Shown one piece after another: positions 33,382 to 41,792 of a DNA stretch of 54,764 nt (the first letter of the stretch is position 1; the number at the start of each line of letters is the position of its first letter). Source of the stretch: Erysipelotrichia bacterium (lineage in GTDB: Bacteria; Bacillota_I; Bacilli_A; Erysipelotrichales; Erysipelotrichaceae); contig JAGXSD010000043.1 of NCBI GenBank assembly GCA_018333955.1, positions 1 through 54,764 of the forward strand, given 5' to 3'. The notes beneath the pieces were generated by a model. It saw nothing but the letters and a program-made list of their open reading frames with translations. It did not search any database and had not been told where the DNA came from. The translations under genes were made by a program, and so were the position numbers.

Positions 33382-35102
33382 GATGCAACCTCCATGATAT
33401 TTTGTGAATAGGCAATTTCTTTGTAGACATGATTATCTCTTAATAATGATTCGTGGGTTCCAATACCTACGACCTGCCCATCATCGAGGACGACGATTTG
33501 ATCACAATCAATGATCGAAGATATTTTCTGTGAAACGATGATTTGGGTGGTATGCGTTAGTTCTTTCAGGGCTTCACGTACAAGGCGATCGGTTAAGGCA
33601 TCAAGCGCTGAGAAACTATCATCAAATATTAGAACTGAAGGATGCTTAGCGAGTGCTCTTGCGATCGCAAGACGTTGTTTTTGGCCTCCTGATAAGTTAG
33701 ATCCTTTTTGTGTTATAACTGACTCTATTCCGTCTTCTTTTTCTTCAATAATCGATGATGCTTGTGCCATTTCAATCGAGGACATAATATCTTCTTCACT
33801 CACAGTGGGATTATTAAGGGTAAGATTAAATCGAATTGATCCACTTAATAAACTAGCTTTCTGTGGCACGTAGCCAATGATTTGACGTAAATCATCAAGC
33901 TTCAGTGAAGCGATGTTATGTTGATTAAATAATATCTCTCCTTCAATAGGATCAAAAAAACGAGGTAGCAAGCGAACTAATGTAGATTTGCCTGATCCAG
34001 TGGAACCAATAATGGCTGTTTTAGTATTTGCAGGAATTGTAAATGAGACATGATTTAGAACTCTTTCTTTTGCATCTGCGTAACTAAAAGACACGTTTTT
34101 AAATGTAACTGTGACATCTTTTTCAAAAAATTCGACATGATTGATTGGATCTTGAACTTGAATTGTGGCATTAAGAACTTCACTTAAACGCTTTGCACTC
34201 ACCACCGCTCGTGGATAGAATACAAACACAAAGGAAAGCATAATAAACGCAAACATCACTTGCATGGTGTATTGAATAAAGGCCATCATACTTCCAACAG
34301 GAAAGGTAAGATTCGCAATTAAGGGTGTTGCGACAAACATAATCAATATGGTTGAACCATTTAGAATGATATTAAAGAATGGATTGATGAGTGACATCAC
34401 ATCATTTAGATGAATGTTTTCATTTTTTAATTTTTCGGCTTGCCCCATGAATTGTTGACTTTGTGAACTTTGAGCATTAAATGCACGAATCACTCGTACC
34501 CCACTTAATAATTGCCGTGCAACTTGGTTAAGTGAATCGACTAAATTTTGAATAATCTCAAATCTTGGTTTGGCATAGGTAAATATGCTAATAATGAATA
34601 GGACCACAATCGGGACCAAGATTAAGAATATCCAAGATAATGAACTTTCTTGCGTCAACATCAAAAAGAATCCTCCAGCAGCCATTAAAGGAGCTGAAAT
34701 AAGGATTCGTAACATCATGGTATACATCATCTGTATTTGATTAATGTCATTGGTTGATCGAGTAATCAATGATGAAGGGGTAAACTGATCAAGTTCTTGA
34801 GCTGAAAACTGTTGGATTTTATTAAACACATCGCTTCTAAGTTTTTTAACTGCTTGAGTTCCTAATCGTGTATTAAAATACGCCACAACAATCGCACTTG
34901 TGATCGCTAGGATTGCAACCAAAATCATATAGAGACTTTGTTGTTGAACATATCTCAAATCTTGATTGGCAATCCCAACATCCACGATTAAAGACATAAG
35001 TCGTGGTAAGAATAACTCAGAAAGAGATTGCACAATAATGAAGACAACCACAAGAAGGATAGTTTTCCAAAATGGGATTAAATAACTTAAGATTTTTTTC
35101 AT
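33378..35102 (-). CDS. ABC exporter half-transporter, degenerate partner (BmrC/YheI-like)
   Basis: The 574-residue product has a six-helix membrane domain and a nucleotide-binding domain with Walker A GSTGSGKST and signature LSGGQKQRLAIAR. The Walker B ends LIFDDSFSALD, with Asp in place of the catalytic Glu, and the switch region reads IVSQKIS, with Gln in place of His. These substitutions mark the degenerate site of heterodimeric exporters such as BmrCD and TM287/288, so it must work with the partner gene downstream. The start is 9 bases after the ABC-2 permease stop, with only a weak binding site. Confidence 0.93.
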   Translation of the reverse strand: MKKILSYLIPFWKTILLVVVFIIVQSLSELFLPRLMSLIVDVGIANQDLRYVQQQSLYMILVAILAITSAIVVAYFNTRLGTQAVKKLRSDVFNKIQQFSAQELDQFTPSSLITRSTNDINQIQMMYTMMLRILISAPLMAAGGFFLMLTQESSLSWIFLILVPIVVLFIISIFTYAKPRFEIIQNLVDSLNQVARQLLSGVRVIRAFNAQSSQSQQFMGQAEKLKNENIHLNDVMSLINPFFNIILNGSTILIMFVATPLIANLTFPVGSMMAFIQYTMQVMFAFIMLSFVFVFYPRAVVSAKRLSEVLNATIQVQDPINHVEFFEKDVTVTFKNVSFSYADAKERVLNHVSFTIPANTKTAIIGSTGSGKSTLVRLLPRFFDPIEGEILFNQHNIASLKLDDLRQIIGYVPQKASLLSGSIRFNLTLNNPTVSEEDIMSSIEMAQASSIIEEKEDGIESVITQKGSNLSGGQKQRLAIARALAKHPSVLIFDDSFSALDALTDRLVREALKELTHTTQIIVSQKISSIIDCDQIVVLDDGQVVGIGTHESLLRDNHVYKEIAYSQNIMEVAS

Positions 35103-35111
35103 ATCAACTTT

Positions 35112-36755
35112 CTAATGCTCGATAAGCAAGTCATGTGATTTTGTTACTATTATACGATGAAGTACACCAATTAAGATAACACATGCCCCATGAATTGCAA
35201 AAATACTCCAAGCCGCGATGTCGTGATAGTTGATAAGTAGATAAACCATCAGCCCAATCAGGCCACCAGAGGCCAAGAATGTAAATAAGAAGTTGATATT
35301 TTGTTTGACTGCAGCCTGTTCATTGTCCCAAACAAGCTTTGGATGAACAACATCCACAAGGATTCCAAATAAGTTAATAAACACCATGATAATCAACATA
35401 CTCAGCATACTATAACTGATAATAAGCCAAGATAGGTCAAAGAAAAGTGCGTTACTTACCACAATTAGTAGCATGGTTGGAGCAATCCCTATGAGTGAGA
35501 TGATAATGCCAGAGTAGAACTTAGCATATAATTGGGTGCTCATTTTGATTGGGAAAAGTAGCATGTGATACTTGCTACTTCCTTCTCGAGAGATTGAAGT
35601 AGGAGTTACAAGATTCATGGTTGAAAAGACTGCGCTTAGTCCAGCGGCAACGACAATAAGAAATAATGGATTTTGATTAAGTAGTATTTTCAATGCATCA
35701 AAATCGGAAAAGAATGCCCCAGAAGCTTGGGTAAAACTGACAAAAAAGATAATCGGCAAGATGAGGACCACTAACACATTATTAAAGAAATAGACAGGAG
35801 TTCTGAACAATAATTTCAGTTCTTTGATGGTTAATGACACCAAGACGGAACGGAATTGATGCGCACGTAGTGTTTTTAAAGTTGTTTTTTTGCTCGCTCC
35901 ACTACCAGAAAATGAAGCCATAATATTCACTAAAATGGATGCGAACGTTTTAATGATGAAAGCCATGAACAATAAACATCCAAAAACATAAACCATGAAC
36001 GTCCAACTGTTGAAGTTAACGAGGAGTTGAACACTCGCACTTAAATGAGGTAGGAAACTAGAAAATCCTTGACTTAAACTTTGTTGACCCGCAATCAAAG
36101 ATAATGCAATGGCCTCAGGATTCGCAAAATCAAGACCTCCAATAAATTGATTAATGTAGATTGCAAAACCTAGAGAAATGATGCTCAACACTAAAGTGAC
36201 ACGATCTTTGTTTTTAAACCATGGTGATACACTCATAAATCCGATGAGGACAAGTGAAGTCATCATCATTGTGACGAGTGCATTAAGCCATAAAGCTAAG
36301 ACAAACATTAATACAGCCCAAGAAAAACCAGCAGCAAATAGATAACCAACAAGTGGTGGTAGGATGAGTAAAGATAGAAATCCCATTTGATAAATATGAA
36401 TTTGAACAAGTTTTGCACTAAATAGCTGCATATGACTTAAAGGTAAGGGGAGTAGTTTCTCGACGTCCTTCGCATAAAATAGGTAAGAAGGAACCATAAA
36501 AACACTTGAGAATATAATGATCGTGACTCCAAGTTGTAATAACAAAGCTAGAATGACACTATCTTGTGATAATGGCACAAGAAATGAAGTAATGTCATAG
36601 GTTAGATAACCAAACATTAGAATATTCGGGGTGAGTAAAACAATTAAAAGAATAAAGAACAACCATTGTTTTGTTGTAGAAGCTTTTTTCTTATCATCAA
36701 TTAAGACAAACGATGTCTTAACTAGCTTAAATGCTAAAGTCAATACCTTACTCAT
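35112..36755 (-). CDS. ABC-2 type exporter permease (large, about 12 membrane segments)
   Basis: The 547-residue product is highly hydrophobic with roughly 12 membrane segments and a few basic loops (SASKKTTLKTLRAHQ). It has no catalytic motif. The organisation and the partner ATPase (4-base overlap) indicate a two-component ABC-2 exporter of the YhaP/EcsB/EcfA-unrelated type. Substrate cannot be inferred. Second gene of the four-gene minus-strand operon. Confidence 0.8.
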   Translation of the reverse strand: MSKVLTLAFKLVKTSFVLIDDKKKASTTKQWLFFILLIVLLTPNILMFGYLTYDITSFLVPLSQDSVILALLLQLGVTIIIFSSVFMVPSYLFYAKDVEKLLPLPLSHMQLFSAKLVQIHIYQMGFLSLLILPPLVGYLFAAGFSWAVLMFVLALWLNALVTMMMTSLVLIGFMSVSPWFKNKDRVTLVLSIISLGFAIYINQFIGGLDFANPEAIALSLIAGQQSLSQGFSSFLPHLSASVQLLVNFNSWTFMVYVFGCLLFMAFIIKTFASILVNIMASFSGSGASKKTTLKTLRAHQFRSVLVSLTIKELKLLFRTPVYFFNNVLVVLILPIIFFVSFTQASGAFFSDFDALKILLNQNPLFLIVVAAGLSAVFSTMNLVTPTSISREGSSKYHMLLFPIKMSTQLYAKFYSGIIISLIGIAPTMLLIVVSNALFFDLSWLIISYSMLSMLIIMVFINLFGILVDVVHPKLVWDNEQAAVKQNINFLFTFLASGGLIGLMVYLLINYHDIAAWSIFAIHGACVILIGVLHRIIVTKSHDLLIEH

Positions 36756-37468
36756 AGGGTTACCTTTAAGAAGATGTCTTCTAATGATGTATTTGGATAT
36801 TGTTCTTTAAGTGTTTCTAGAGTACCATCATACATGATTTTTCCTTTGTGGATAATGCAAATCTTGTCACATAGACGCTCTGCAACATCAAGGACATGGG
36901 TTGAAAACAAGACGGTTTTTCCCTGTCTAGAAAATTCTCGCATCATTTCTTTGAGTTCAAATGCAGATTGAGGATCAAGACCTGTGAGTGGTTCATCAAG
37001 GATAAGAATGCTTGGTTGATGAATCAAAGCCCCACAAATCATAATCTTTTGACGCATACCATGGGAATAAGACACAATCTTATCATTGAGAGCATCATAA
37101 ATGCCAAGACGTTGAGTCGTGCTCTCAATACGAGAAATTCGTTCATTGAAAGGAACATCATAAATATCACCCATCAGGTGAAGATATTCGATGCCTTTTA
37201 AACGAAGGAATGAATCTGGATCATCACTGACAAATCCAAATTGCTTTTTAGCATTGATGGAGTCGTTTTTCAAAGAGAAGTTGTTAATGGTCACGTCACC
37301 TTGATCAGGTCTTAATATGCCTGTCATCATTTTTAGAGTGGTGGTTTTACCAGCTCCATTGGGTCCAATAAATGCAGTAATACTTCCATCACTGATAATC
37401 AGTGATAAATCATCGACAGCCTTTTTTCCTTGAGTATACGATTTTGTTAAATGAGAAAGTTGAATCAT
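36752..37468 (-). CDS. ABC-2 type exporter ATPase
   Basis: The 238-residue product has Walker A GPNGAGKTTT near residue 36, Q-loop region GFVSDDPDSFLRLKG, signature YSHGMRQKIMICGALIHQP, Walker B ILDEPLTGLDPQ and the switch His in FSTHVLD. It belongs to the drug/lipid exporter group (NatA/YhaQ/EcsA-like). SD AAGGAGAT precedes the ATG. First gene of an operon that continues with its permease and a heterodimeric ABC exporter. Confidence 0.93.
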   Translation of the reverse strand: MIQLSHLTKSYTQGKKAVDDLSLIISDGSITAFIGPNGAGKTTTLKMMTGILRPDQGDVTINNFSLKNDSINAKKQFGFVSDDPDSFLRLKGIEYLHLMGDIYDVPFNERISRIESTTQRLGIYDALNDKIVSYSHGMRQKIMICGALIHQPSILILDEPLTGLDPQSAFELKEMMREFSRQGKTVLFSTHVLDVAERLCDKICIIHKGKIMYDGTLETLKEQYPNTSLEDIFLKVTL

Positions 37469-37473
37469 AAAAA

Positions 37474-37494
37474 ATCTCCTTTGGAGATATTATA
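37474..37494 (-). promoter_or_regulatory. Promoter -10 and palindrome of the export operon
   Basis: On the minus strand TATAAT (37494-37489) stands before the ATPase gene. The palindrome ATCTCC-AAA-GGAGAT (37488-37474) covers the predicted start and the Shine-Dalgarno AAGGAG. It could serve as an operator or fold to hide the binding site; it may also be chance. Confidence 0.5.
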
Positions 37495-37521
37495 GCACTA
37501 CTAAAAATACATGTATATGAT

Positions 37522-38319
37522 TTATAAGAAAAATAAGATAATTAAGGATAATATTAATGTGTAGAGCGCAAAGTAATGATATTTATCTTTCTTAATAATG
37601 ATGGATAACCATCTCATTGCATAAAAAGTCACCAAGAAACTAACGATAATGGCTACTCCATAGGCGATAAGAAGTTCTAAATTAGGTGAACTTGCAATTA
37701 AGTCAATACTGCCTGAAGCAATCACGATGATTGCAATTGGAATAAACATGAAAAATGAAAACTTCATACCTTCTTCAGGATTTATTCCTAGTGCCATTGA
37801 TGAAGCAATGGTGCTACCGCTTCGTGAAACACCTGGTAGTAATGCTAGAGCTTGTGCACAACCGATGAGAAATGTATTTTGAAATGACAATGGTTTTGCT
37901 GAAGGTTTTATTATTTTTGGCAAAATGAGTAATACGGTAGTGATAAGATAAAACCATCCCACCCATTTTACATTGTTGAGTGTCGCTGTAATTTCATCTT
38001 TGAATAAAAGACCAATGATTCCAGCTGGGATTGTTGCGAGGACAAGTTTTAATGCAAACTCAAAATCCTTATGAAACTTTTTATCACCTTTAAAAATAAA
38101 GGCAAGATTATTTAGAGTAAGCATTTTGATCTCATCGAAATAAAACATGATAATGGCTAATAATGATCCAGCATGAAGCATGATTTCTAGAACAGCATTA
38201 TCACTGACCAAATCAAAGAAATGCTTGAAAATCACTAAATGGCCTGAACTTGATACAGGTAGAGGTTCAGTAAGACCTTGAATGATGGCTAGAATAACAA
38301 ATATGATGACTGTATTCAT
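37522..38319 (-). CDS. uppP: Undecaprenyl-diphosphatase (BacA/UppP)
   Basis: UppP dephosphorylates undecaprenyl pyrophosphate outside the membrane, recycling the carrier lipid for peptidoglycan; extra copies give bacitracin resistance. The 265-residue product has about eight membrane segments and the signature blocks IIQGLTEPLPVSSSGHLVI near the start and LPGVSRSGSTI near residue 160. The usual E-x2-P-x-S-S-x-G-H block is complete. It overlaps trpS by 4 bases and follows it in one operon. Confidence 0.95.
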   Translation of the reverse strand: MNTVIIFVILAIIQGLTEPLPVSSSGHLVIFKHFFDLVSDNAVLEIMLHAGSLLAIIMFYFDEIKMLTLNNLAFIFKGDKKFHKDFEFALKLVLATIPAGIIGLLFKDEITATLNNVKWVGWFYLITTVLLILPKIIKPSAKPLSFQNTFLIGCAQALALLPGVSRSGSTIASSMALGINPEEGMKFSFFMFIPIAIIVIASGSIDLIASSPNLELLIAYGVAIIVSFLVTFYAMRWLSIIIKKDKYHYFALYTLILSLIILFFL

Positions 38320-39308
38320 TTCTTTTTAATCTCCAATCCAATCTTACGTTGAACCTTCTCAAGTTTGCGTCGTGCAATGTGTTGAGCTTTTTCTTTGCCT
38401 TTCATTAAGGTTTGTTCTAGTAGTTCGGAGTTAATAATCTCTTTATAACGTGCTTGAATTGGAGTTAATGTATCAATAATAATCGTAGCGACGGCATCTT
38501 TGAATGCACCATATTGATAATCCTTATAAGTTGCAACAACATCCTCAATACTTCTATCTTGGCATGCGGCCACAATTTGAATAAGATTTGAAATACCAGG
38601 TTGATTTTGAGGATCGAAATTGATGGCTGCACAGCTATCAGTGGTTGCAGAACGAACCTTCTTTCGGATAATGTTTGGTTCATCTAGTAGATAAATAACT
38701 CCTTTATCACTTACATCAGACTTACTCATTTTTTTAGTTGGTTCACTAAGAGACATGATTCGTGCACCTGTTTTCGCAATAAGTGGTTCTGGAATGTTAA
38801 AAGTAGGGGAGTAGCGATTATTAAAGCGCTCCGCAATATCGCGTGTTAATTCTACATGCTGTTTTTGATCATCTCCTACAGGAACAAAATCAGGATCATA
38901 CATGAGGATATCTGCGGCCATCAATGTGGGGTAGGTATAAAACCCTACACTGAGTGCCCCTTCACTAGAAGCCGCCTTATCTTTATATTGAGTCATTCGA
39001 TTTAGTTCACCTAAGTAAGTATTGCAACTTAGAATAAAACCTAACTGAGCATGTTCTGGTACATCAGTTTGTAAGAATATCGTGGAACGATCTGGGTCAA
39101 GTCCACACGCTAAATAGAGTGCGACTGCATTCTTTAAATAACTTTTTAATTGGGTTGGATCTTGATAGATTGTTATACAATGAAGATTCGCTATGAAGAC
39201 AAACATATCATATTCTTCTTGATAGGTTACAAAACGCTTTAAAGCGCCTAGATAATTTCCTAGGGTTAATTCTCCACTTGGTTTAATACCACTCAACATT
39301 CGTTTCAT
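38316..39308 (-). CDS. trpS: Tryptophanyl-tRNA synthetase
   Basis: TrpRS charges tRNA-Trp. The 330-residue class I product has GIKPSGELTLGNYLGALK (the HIGH-equivalent T-L-G-N), GDDQKQHVELTRDIAERFN, and KKMSKSD as the KMSKS loop near residue 200. SD GAGGTAA precedes the ATG. The leader is only about 15 bases, so, unlike thrS and alaS here, it has no T-box. A divergent promoter with spxA drives it. Confidence 0.96.
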   Translation of the reverse strand: MKRMLSGIKPSGELTLGNYLGALKRFVTYQEEYDMFVFIANLHCITIYQDPTQLKSYLKNAVALYLACGLDPDRSTIFLQTDVPEHAQLGFILSCNTYLGELNRMTQYKDKAASSEGALSVGFYTYPTLMAADILMYDPDFVPVGDDQKQHVELTRDIAERFNNRYSPTFNIPEPLIAKTGARIMSLSEPTKKMSKSDVSDKGVIYLLDEPNIIRKKVRSATTDSCAAINFDPQNQPGISNLIQIVAACQDRSIEDVVATYKDYQYGAFKDAVATIIIDTLTPIQARYKEIINSELLEQTLMKGKEKAQHIARRKLEKVQRKIGLEIKKK

Positions 39309-39329
39309 ATATTACCTCGTCTGCAAATA

Positions 39330-39358
39330 ATTAAAGCACTTTTATTGCATCATGACAA
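39330..39358 (-). promoter_or_regulatory. Promoter of trpS-uppP
   Basis: On the minus strand TTGTCA (39358-39353), 17 bases, TTTAAT (39335-39330). It overlaps the spxA promoter on the other strand. Confidence 0.65.
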
Positions 39359-39374
39359 TCTTTTAGAGTAGAAT
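39345..39374 (+). promoter_or_regulatory. Promoter of spxA
   Basis: TTGCAT (39345-39350), 18 bases, TAGAAT (39369-39374). Its -35 lies inside the trpS promoter, so polymerase can bind only one at a time. The spxA leader is about 72 bases, with an AAGTATA/TATACTT pair of uncertain meaning. Confidence 0.55.
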
Positions 39375-39452
39375 CTTAACAAAGTATATTAGTTAAGGTC
39401 CTTTATCTTTTAAAGAATCTGGAGTATACTTAAACTATACGGAGGGATTGTT

Positions 39453-39878
39453 ATGATCGTTGTCTATACTTCTCCTGGATGTGCATCGTGCCGCAAAGTT
39501 AAATCTTGGCTTAATCAACGCGGTTTAAAATATATCGAAAAAAATATTTTTACTTCGGTTTTAAATGAGAATGAAATTAAGCATTTACTCATGAGATCAG
39601 AAAATGGGACTGAAGATATTATTTCTAAGCGTAGTAAAATCATTCAAGAAACCAATCTTGATATTGAAGAACTTTCTTTAAAAGAGCTTGTTAGCTTTAT
39701 TCAAAAATACCCAAGTGTTTTAAAACGTCCGATCATTCTTAATGAACGAAACTTTTTAGTTGGGTATGATGAAGAAGAAATAGGAGCTTTCATTCCACCT
39801 GAACTAAGAAAGATTTCATTACGTTATAATGAGCCGCTTGAAGAGGATCGCGAATTACTCATAAGCAATGCTGCATAA
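39453..39878 (+). CDS. spxA: Spx-type redox regulator (SpxA)
   Basis: Spx is an ArsC-fold protein that binds the RNA polymerase alpha C-terminal domain and redirects transcription under disulfide stress. The 141-residue product has the redox switch Cys10-Ala-Ser-Cys13, the family's central region and the conserved Arg-Pro-Ile (KRPIILNERNFLVGYDEEEI) followed by ERELL-like residues. GGAGGG precedes the ATG. Monocistronic, between a divergent promoter and a terminator. Levels of Spx are usually set by ClpXP. Confidence 0.93.
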   Translation: MIVVYTSPGCASCRKVKSWLNQRGLKYIEKNIFTSVLNENEIKHLLMRSENGTEDIISKRSKIIQETNLDIEELSLKELVSFIQKYPSVLKRPIILNERNFLVGYDEEEIGAFIPPELRKISLRYNEPLEEDRELLISNAA

Positions 39879-39890
39879 CATCTAGACGTT

Positions 39891-39918
39891 AACTGAGTGT
39901 ACTCCACTCAGTTTTTTA
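39891..39918 (+). terminator. Terminator after spxA
   Basis: AACTGAGTG (39891-39899) pairs with CACTCAGTT (39905-39913), followed by TTTTT. Confidence 0.92.
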
Positions 39919-39920
39919 TA

Positions 39921-39929
39921 TGGTATAAT
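39921..39929 (+). promoter_or_regulatory. Extended -10 promoter of mnmA
   Basis: TGG plus TATAAT (39924-39929), 17 bases before the mnmA ATG. Initiation near 39936 falls at the GCGAGG ribosome binding site. Confidence 0.55.
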
Positions 39930-39946
39930 ACGAGCGAGGTTAGTGT

Positions 39947-41092
39947 ATGAAAAAAGTTTTTGTTGGTTTATCAGGTGGTGTTGATTCTGCAGTGGCAGCC
40001 CATTTACTCATTCAACAAGGTTATCATGTTGAATGTGGGTTTATGAGAAATTGGGATGCTAGTGTCAATTCTGATATTGCTGGAAATCCTACCATTAATG
40101 ATGATCTATGTCCACAAGAAGTGGATTATATGGATGCTTTAAATGTTGCAAAAAAACTAAATGTTCCACTCCATAGAGTTGACTTTGTGGCAGAATACTG
40201 GAACGATGTTTTTAGTGTGTTTGTGGAACAAACAAAAAAAGGATTAACTCCTAATCCTGACATATTATGTAATAAGCATATTAAATTCCATGCTTTTGTT
40301 GATTATGCTAAAAAACATGGATTTGATTATGTGGCTACAGGCCATTATGCCAGAATTGTGAATGTCAATGGTGAAGCTCATCTTGCAAAGGCAGTGGACC
40401 ATAATAAAGACCAAACATATTTTCTCGTCCAAATCCCAAAAGAGGTATTATCCATGACGTTGTTTCCTTTAGGGGAACTGGTTAAAGATGAAGTGCGACG
40501 AATTGCACTTGAACAAGACTTTGTGGTGGCTAAGAAAAAAGATTCGACAGGGATTTGTTTCATCGGTGAGCGTCATTTCAAAGAGTTTATGACAAATTAC
40601 ATCCCTAAAAAACCAGGGAAAATTGTCGATATTGAAACTAAAAAAGTGTTAGGTGAACATCATGGGGTTATGTTCTATACTTTAGGTCAACGTAAAGGTC
40701 TAAATATTGGCGGAGATCGTGGTCCATGGTTTGTGGTTTGGAAGCATTTGAAATCGAATATATTAATTGTTGCGCAAGAGCATCATCCATACCTAAAACC
40801 AACATCTGCTACCATTTCTAGAGTGAATATTCTTAGTGATTCATTGTCATTTCCTCTTGAGTGTCAGGCGAAGTTTAGATATCGCCAAGCAGATCAAAAT
40901 GTAGTGTTAGATGTTGTTGAAGGTCAACTTGTCGCAACCTTCAATCAAGGGATTAAAGCCGTCACACCTGGTCAAGAAGCAGTATTTTATTTAAATGATA
41001 TTTGTATTGGGGGAGGTCAAGTGGATGAAATTTTCTACCAAGATCTACCGTTAAGAAACTGGGTAGAAAAGGAAATTAAAGATGAAATTTAA
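39947..41092 (+). CDS. mnmA: tRNA-specific 2-thiouridylase
   Basis: MnmA adds sulfur to U34 of tRNA-Lys, tRNA-Glu and tRNA-Gln. The 381-residue product has the PP-loop VFVGLSGGVDSAVAAHLL, NPDILCNKHIKFH with the first catalytic Cys, ATGHYARI, DQTYFLVQIP and KKKDSTGICFIGERHFKEF with the second Cys. The C-terminal domain has LGQRKGLNIGG and CQAKFRYRQAD. Length is typical. It overlaps the CPBP protease gene by 11 bases. Confidence 0.96.
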   Translation: MKKVFVGLSGGVDSAVAAHLLIQQGYHVECGFMRNWDASVNSDIAGNPTINDDLCPQEVDYMDALNVAKKLNVPLHRVDFVAEYWNDVFSVFVEQTKKGLTPNPDILCNKHIKFHAFVDYAKKHGFDYVATGHYARIVNVNGEAHLAKAVDHNKDQTYFLVQIPKEVLSMTLFPLGELVKDEVRRIALEQDFVVAKKKDSTGICFIGERHFKEFMTNYIPKKPGKIVDIETKKVLGEHHGVMFYTLGQRKGLNIGGDRGPWFVVWKHLKSNILIVAQEHHPYLKPTSATISRVNILSDSLSFPLECQAKFRYRQADQNVVLDVVEGQLVATFNQGIKAVTPGQEAVFYLNDICIGGGQVDEIFYQDLPLRNWVEKEIKDEI

Positions 41093-41792
41093 CATCGAAT
41101 TTGAACAAACAAAACCATTTAATTGGGTTGCACCGATCTTAGCTTTATTAACTTATGTCTTTGGATATCTAGTGTTAATTCCTGAAATCACGGGAGCAGC
41201 TTTCTTATTAGGATTAGTCAATGAAGAGAGTATATTTCTTTTTAATGGAGTGCTTATTGGGGTGTTAATGGTGTCCATTATGATTTTGATGGCTTCACTT
41301 GCCCATGAAAACATCGTTAATTGGTCTTGGTCGAAACGTATTCAACAAGTGCTTCGCCATGTTCTTTATACCTATCTTACACTCATTGTTGTGAATTTCT
41401 TGCTTGGATTAGTGACCAATCTAGAAACGAGTGAAAATCAACAGATTATTATGGAGACATTTAAACAAGCTCCATACTATATTGTCTTTGTAGCAGTCAT
41501 ATTTGCTCCAATTGTCGAAGAAATCCTATTTAGGGGCATTATTTATCGTGCCATGCGTTTCTTTAAGTTTCGCTATCTTGCCGTTTTAACTTCTTCATTC
41601 TTATTTGGGCTCATTCATATTTATGAACCAATCTTGAATGGACGATTTGAGGATGCTTGGTTTATCTTTATCTACATGGCTATTGGTTTGTTTATGTGCA
41701 TTATTTATGAAAAAAGTGGCGACATATTAGCACCAATTCTTCTTCACATGGTTTATAATGCGATTGCGGTTTTAACTTTATTCATCGTATGA
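41082..41792 (+). CDS. CPBP-family intramembrane glutamic endopeptidase
   Basis: The 236-residue product has about seven or eight membrane segments and the three CAAX-protease-like motifs: E-E-x3-R (Glu146-Glu147 to Arg151, VEEILFRGI), F-x3-H (FGLIHIYE) and a C-terminal H-x3-N (LHMVYNAI). Such enzymes cut membrane peptides in Gram-positive bacteria, in prenylated-protein-like or bacteriocin-related roles. The start inside mnmA and the 4-base overlap with recD2 make a coupled three-gene operon. Confidence 0.88.
   Translation: MKFNIEFEQTKPFNWVAPILALLTYVFGYLVLIPEITGAAFLLGLVNEESIFLFNGVLIGVLMVSIMILMASLAHENIVNWSWSKRIQQVLRHVLYTYLTLIVVNFLLGLVTNLETSENQQIIMETFKQAPYYIVFVAVIFAPIVEEILFRGIIYRAMRFFKFRYLAVLTSSFLFGLIHIYEPILNGRFEDAWFIFIYMAIGLFMCIIYEKSGDILAPILLHMVYNAIAVLTLFIV

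Noticed and set aside
33511-33873. 120-codon open frame on the plus strand, antisense to the ABC half-transporter
   Set aside because: It mirrors the nucleotide-binding domain on the other strand; long antisense frames are common over such genes.
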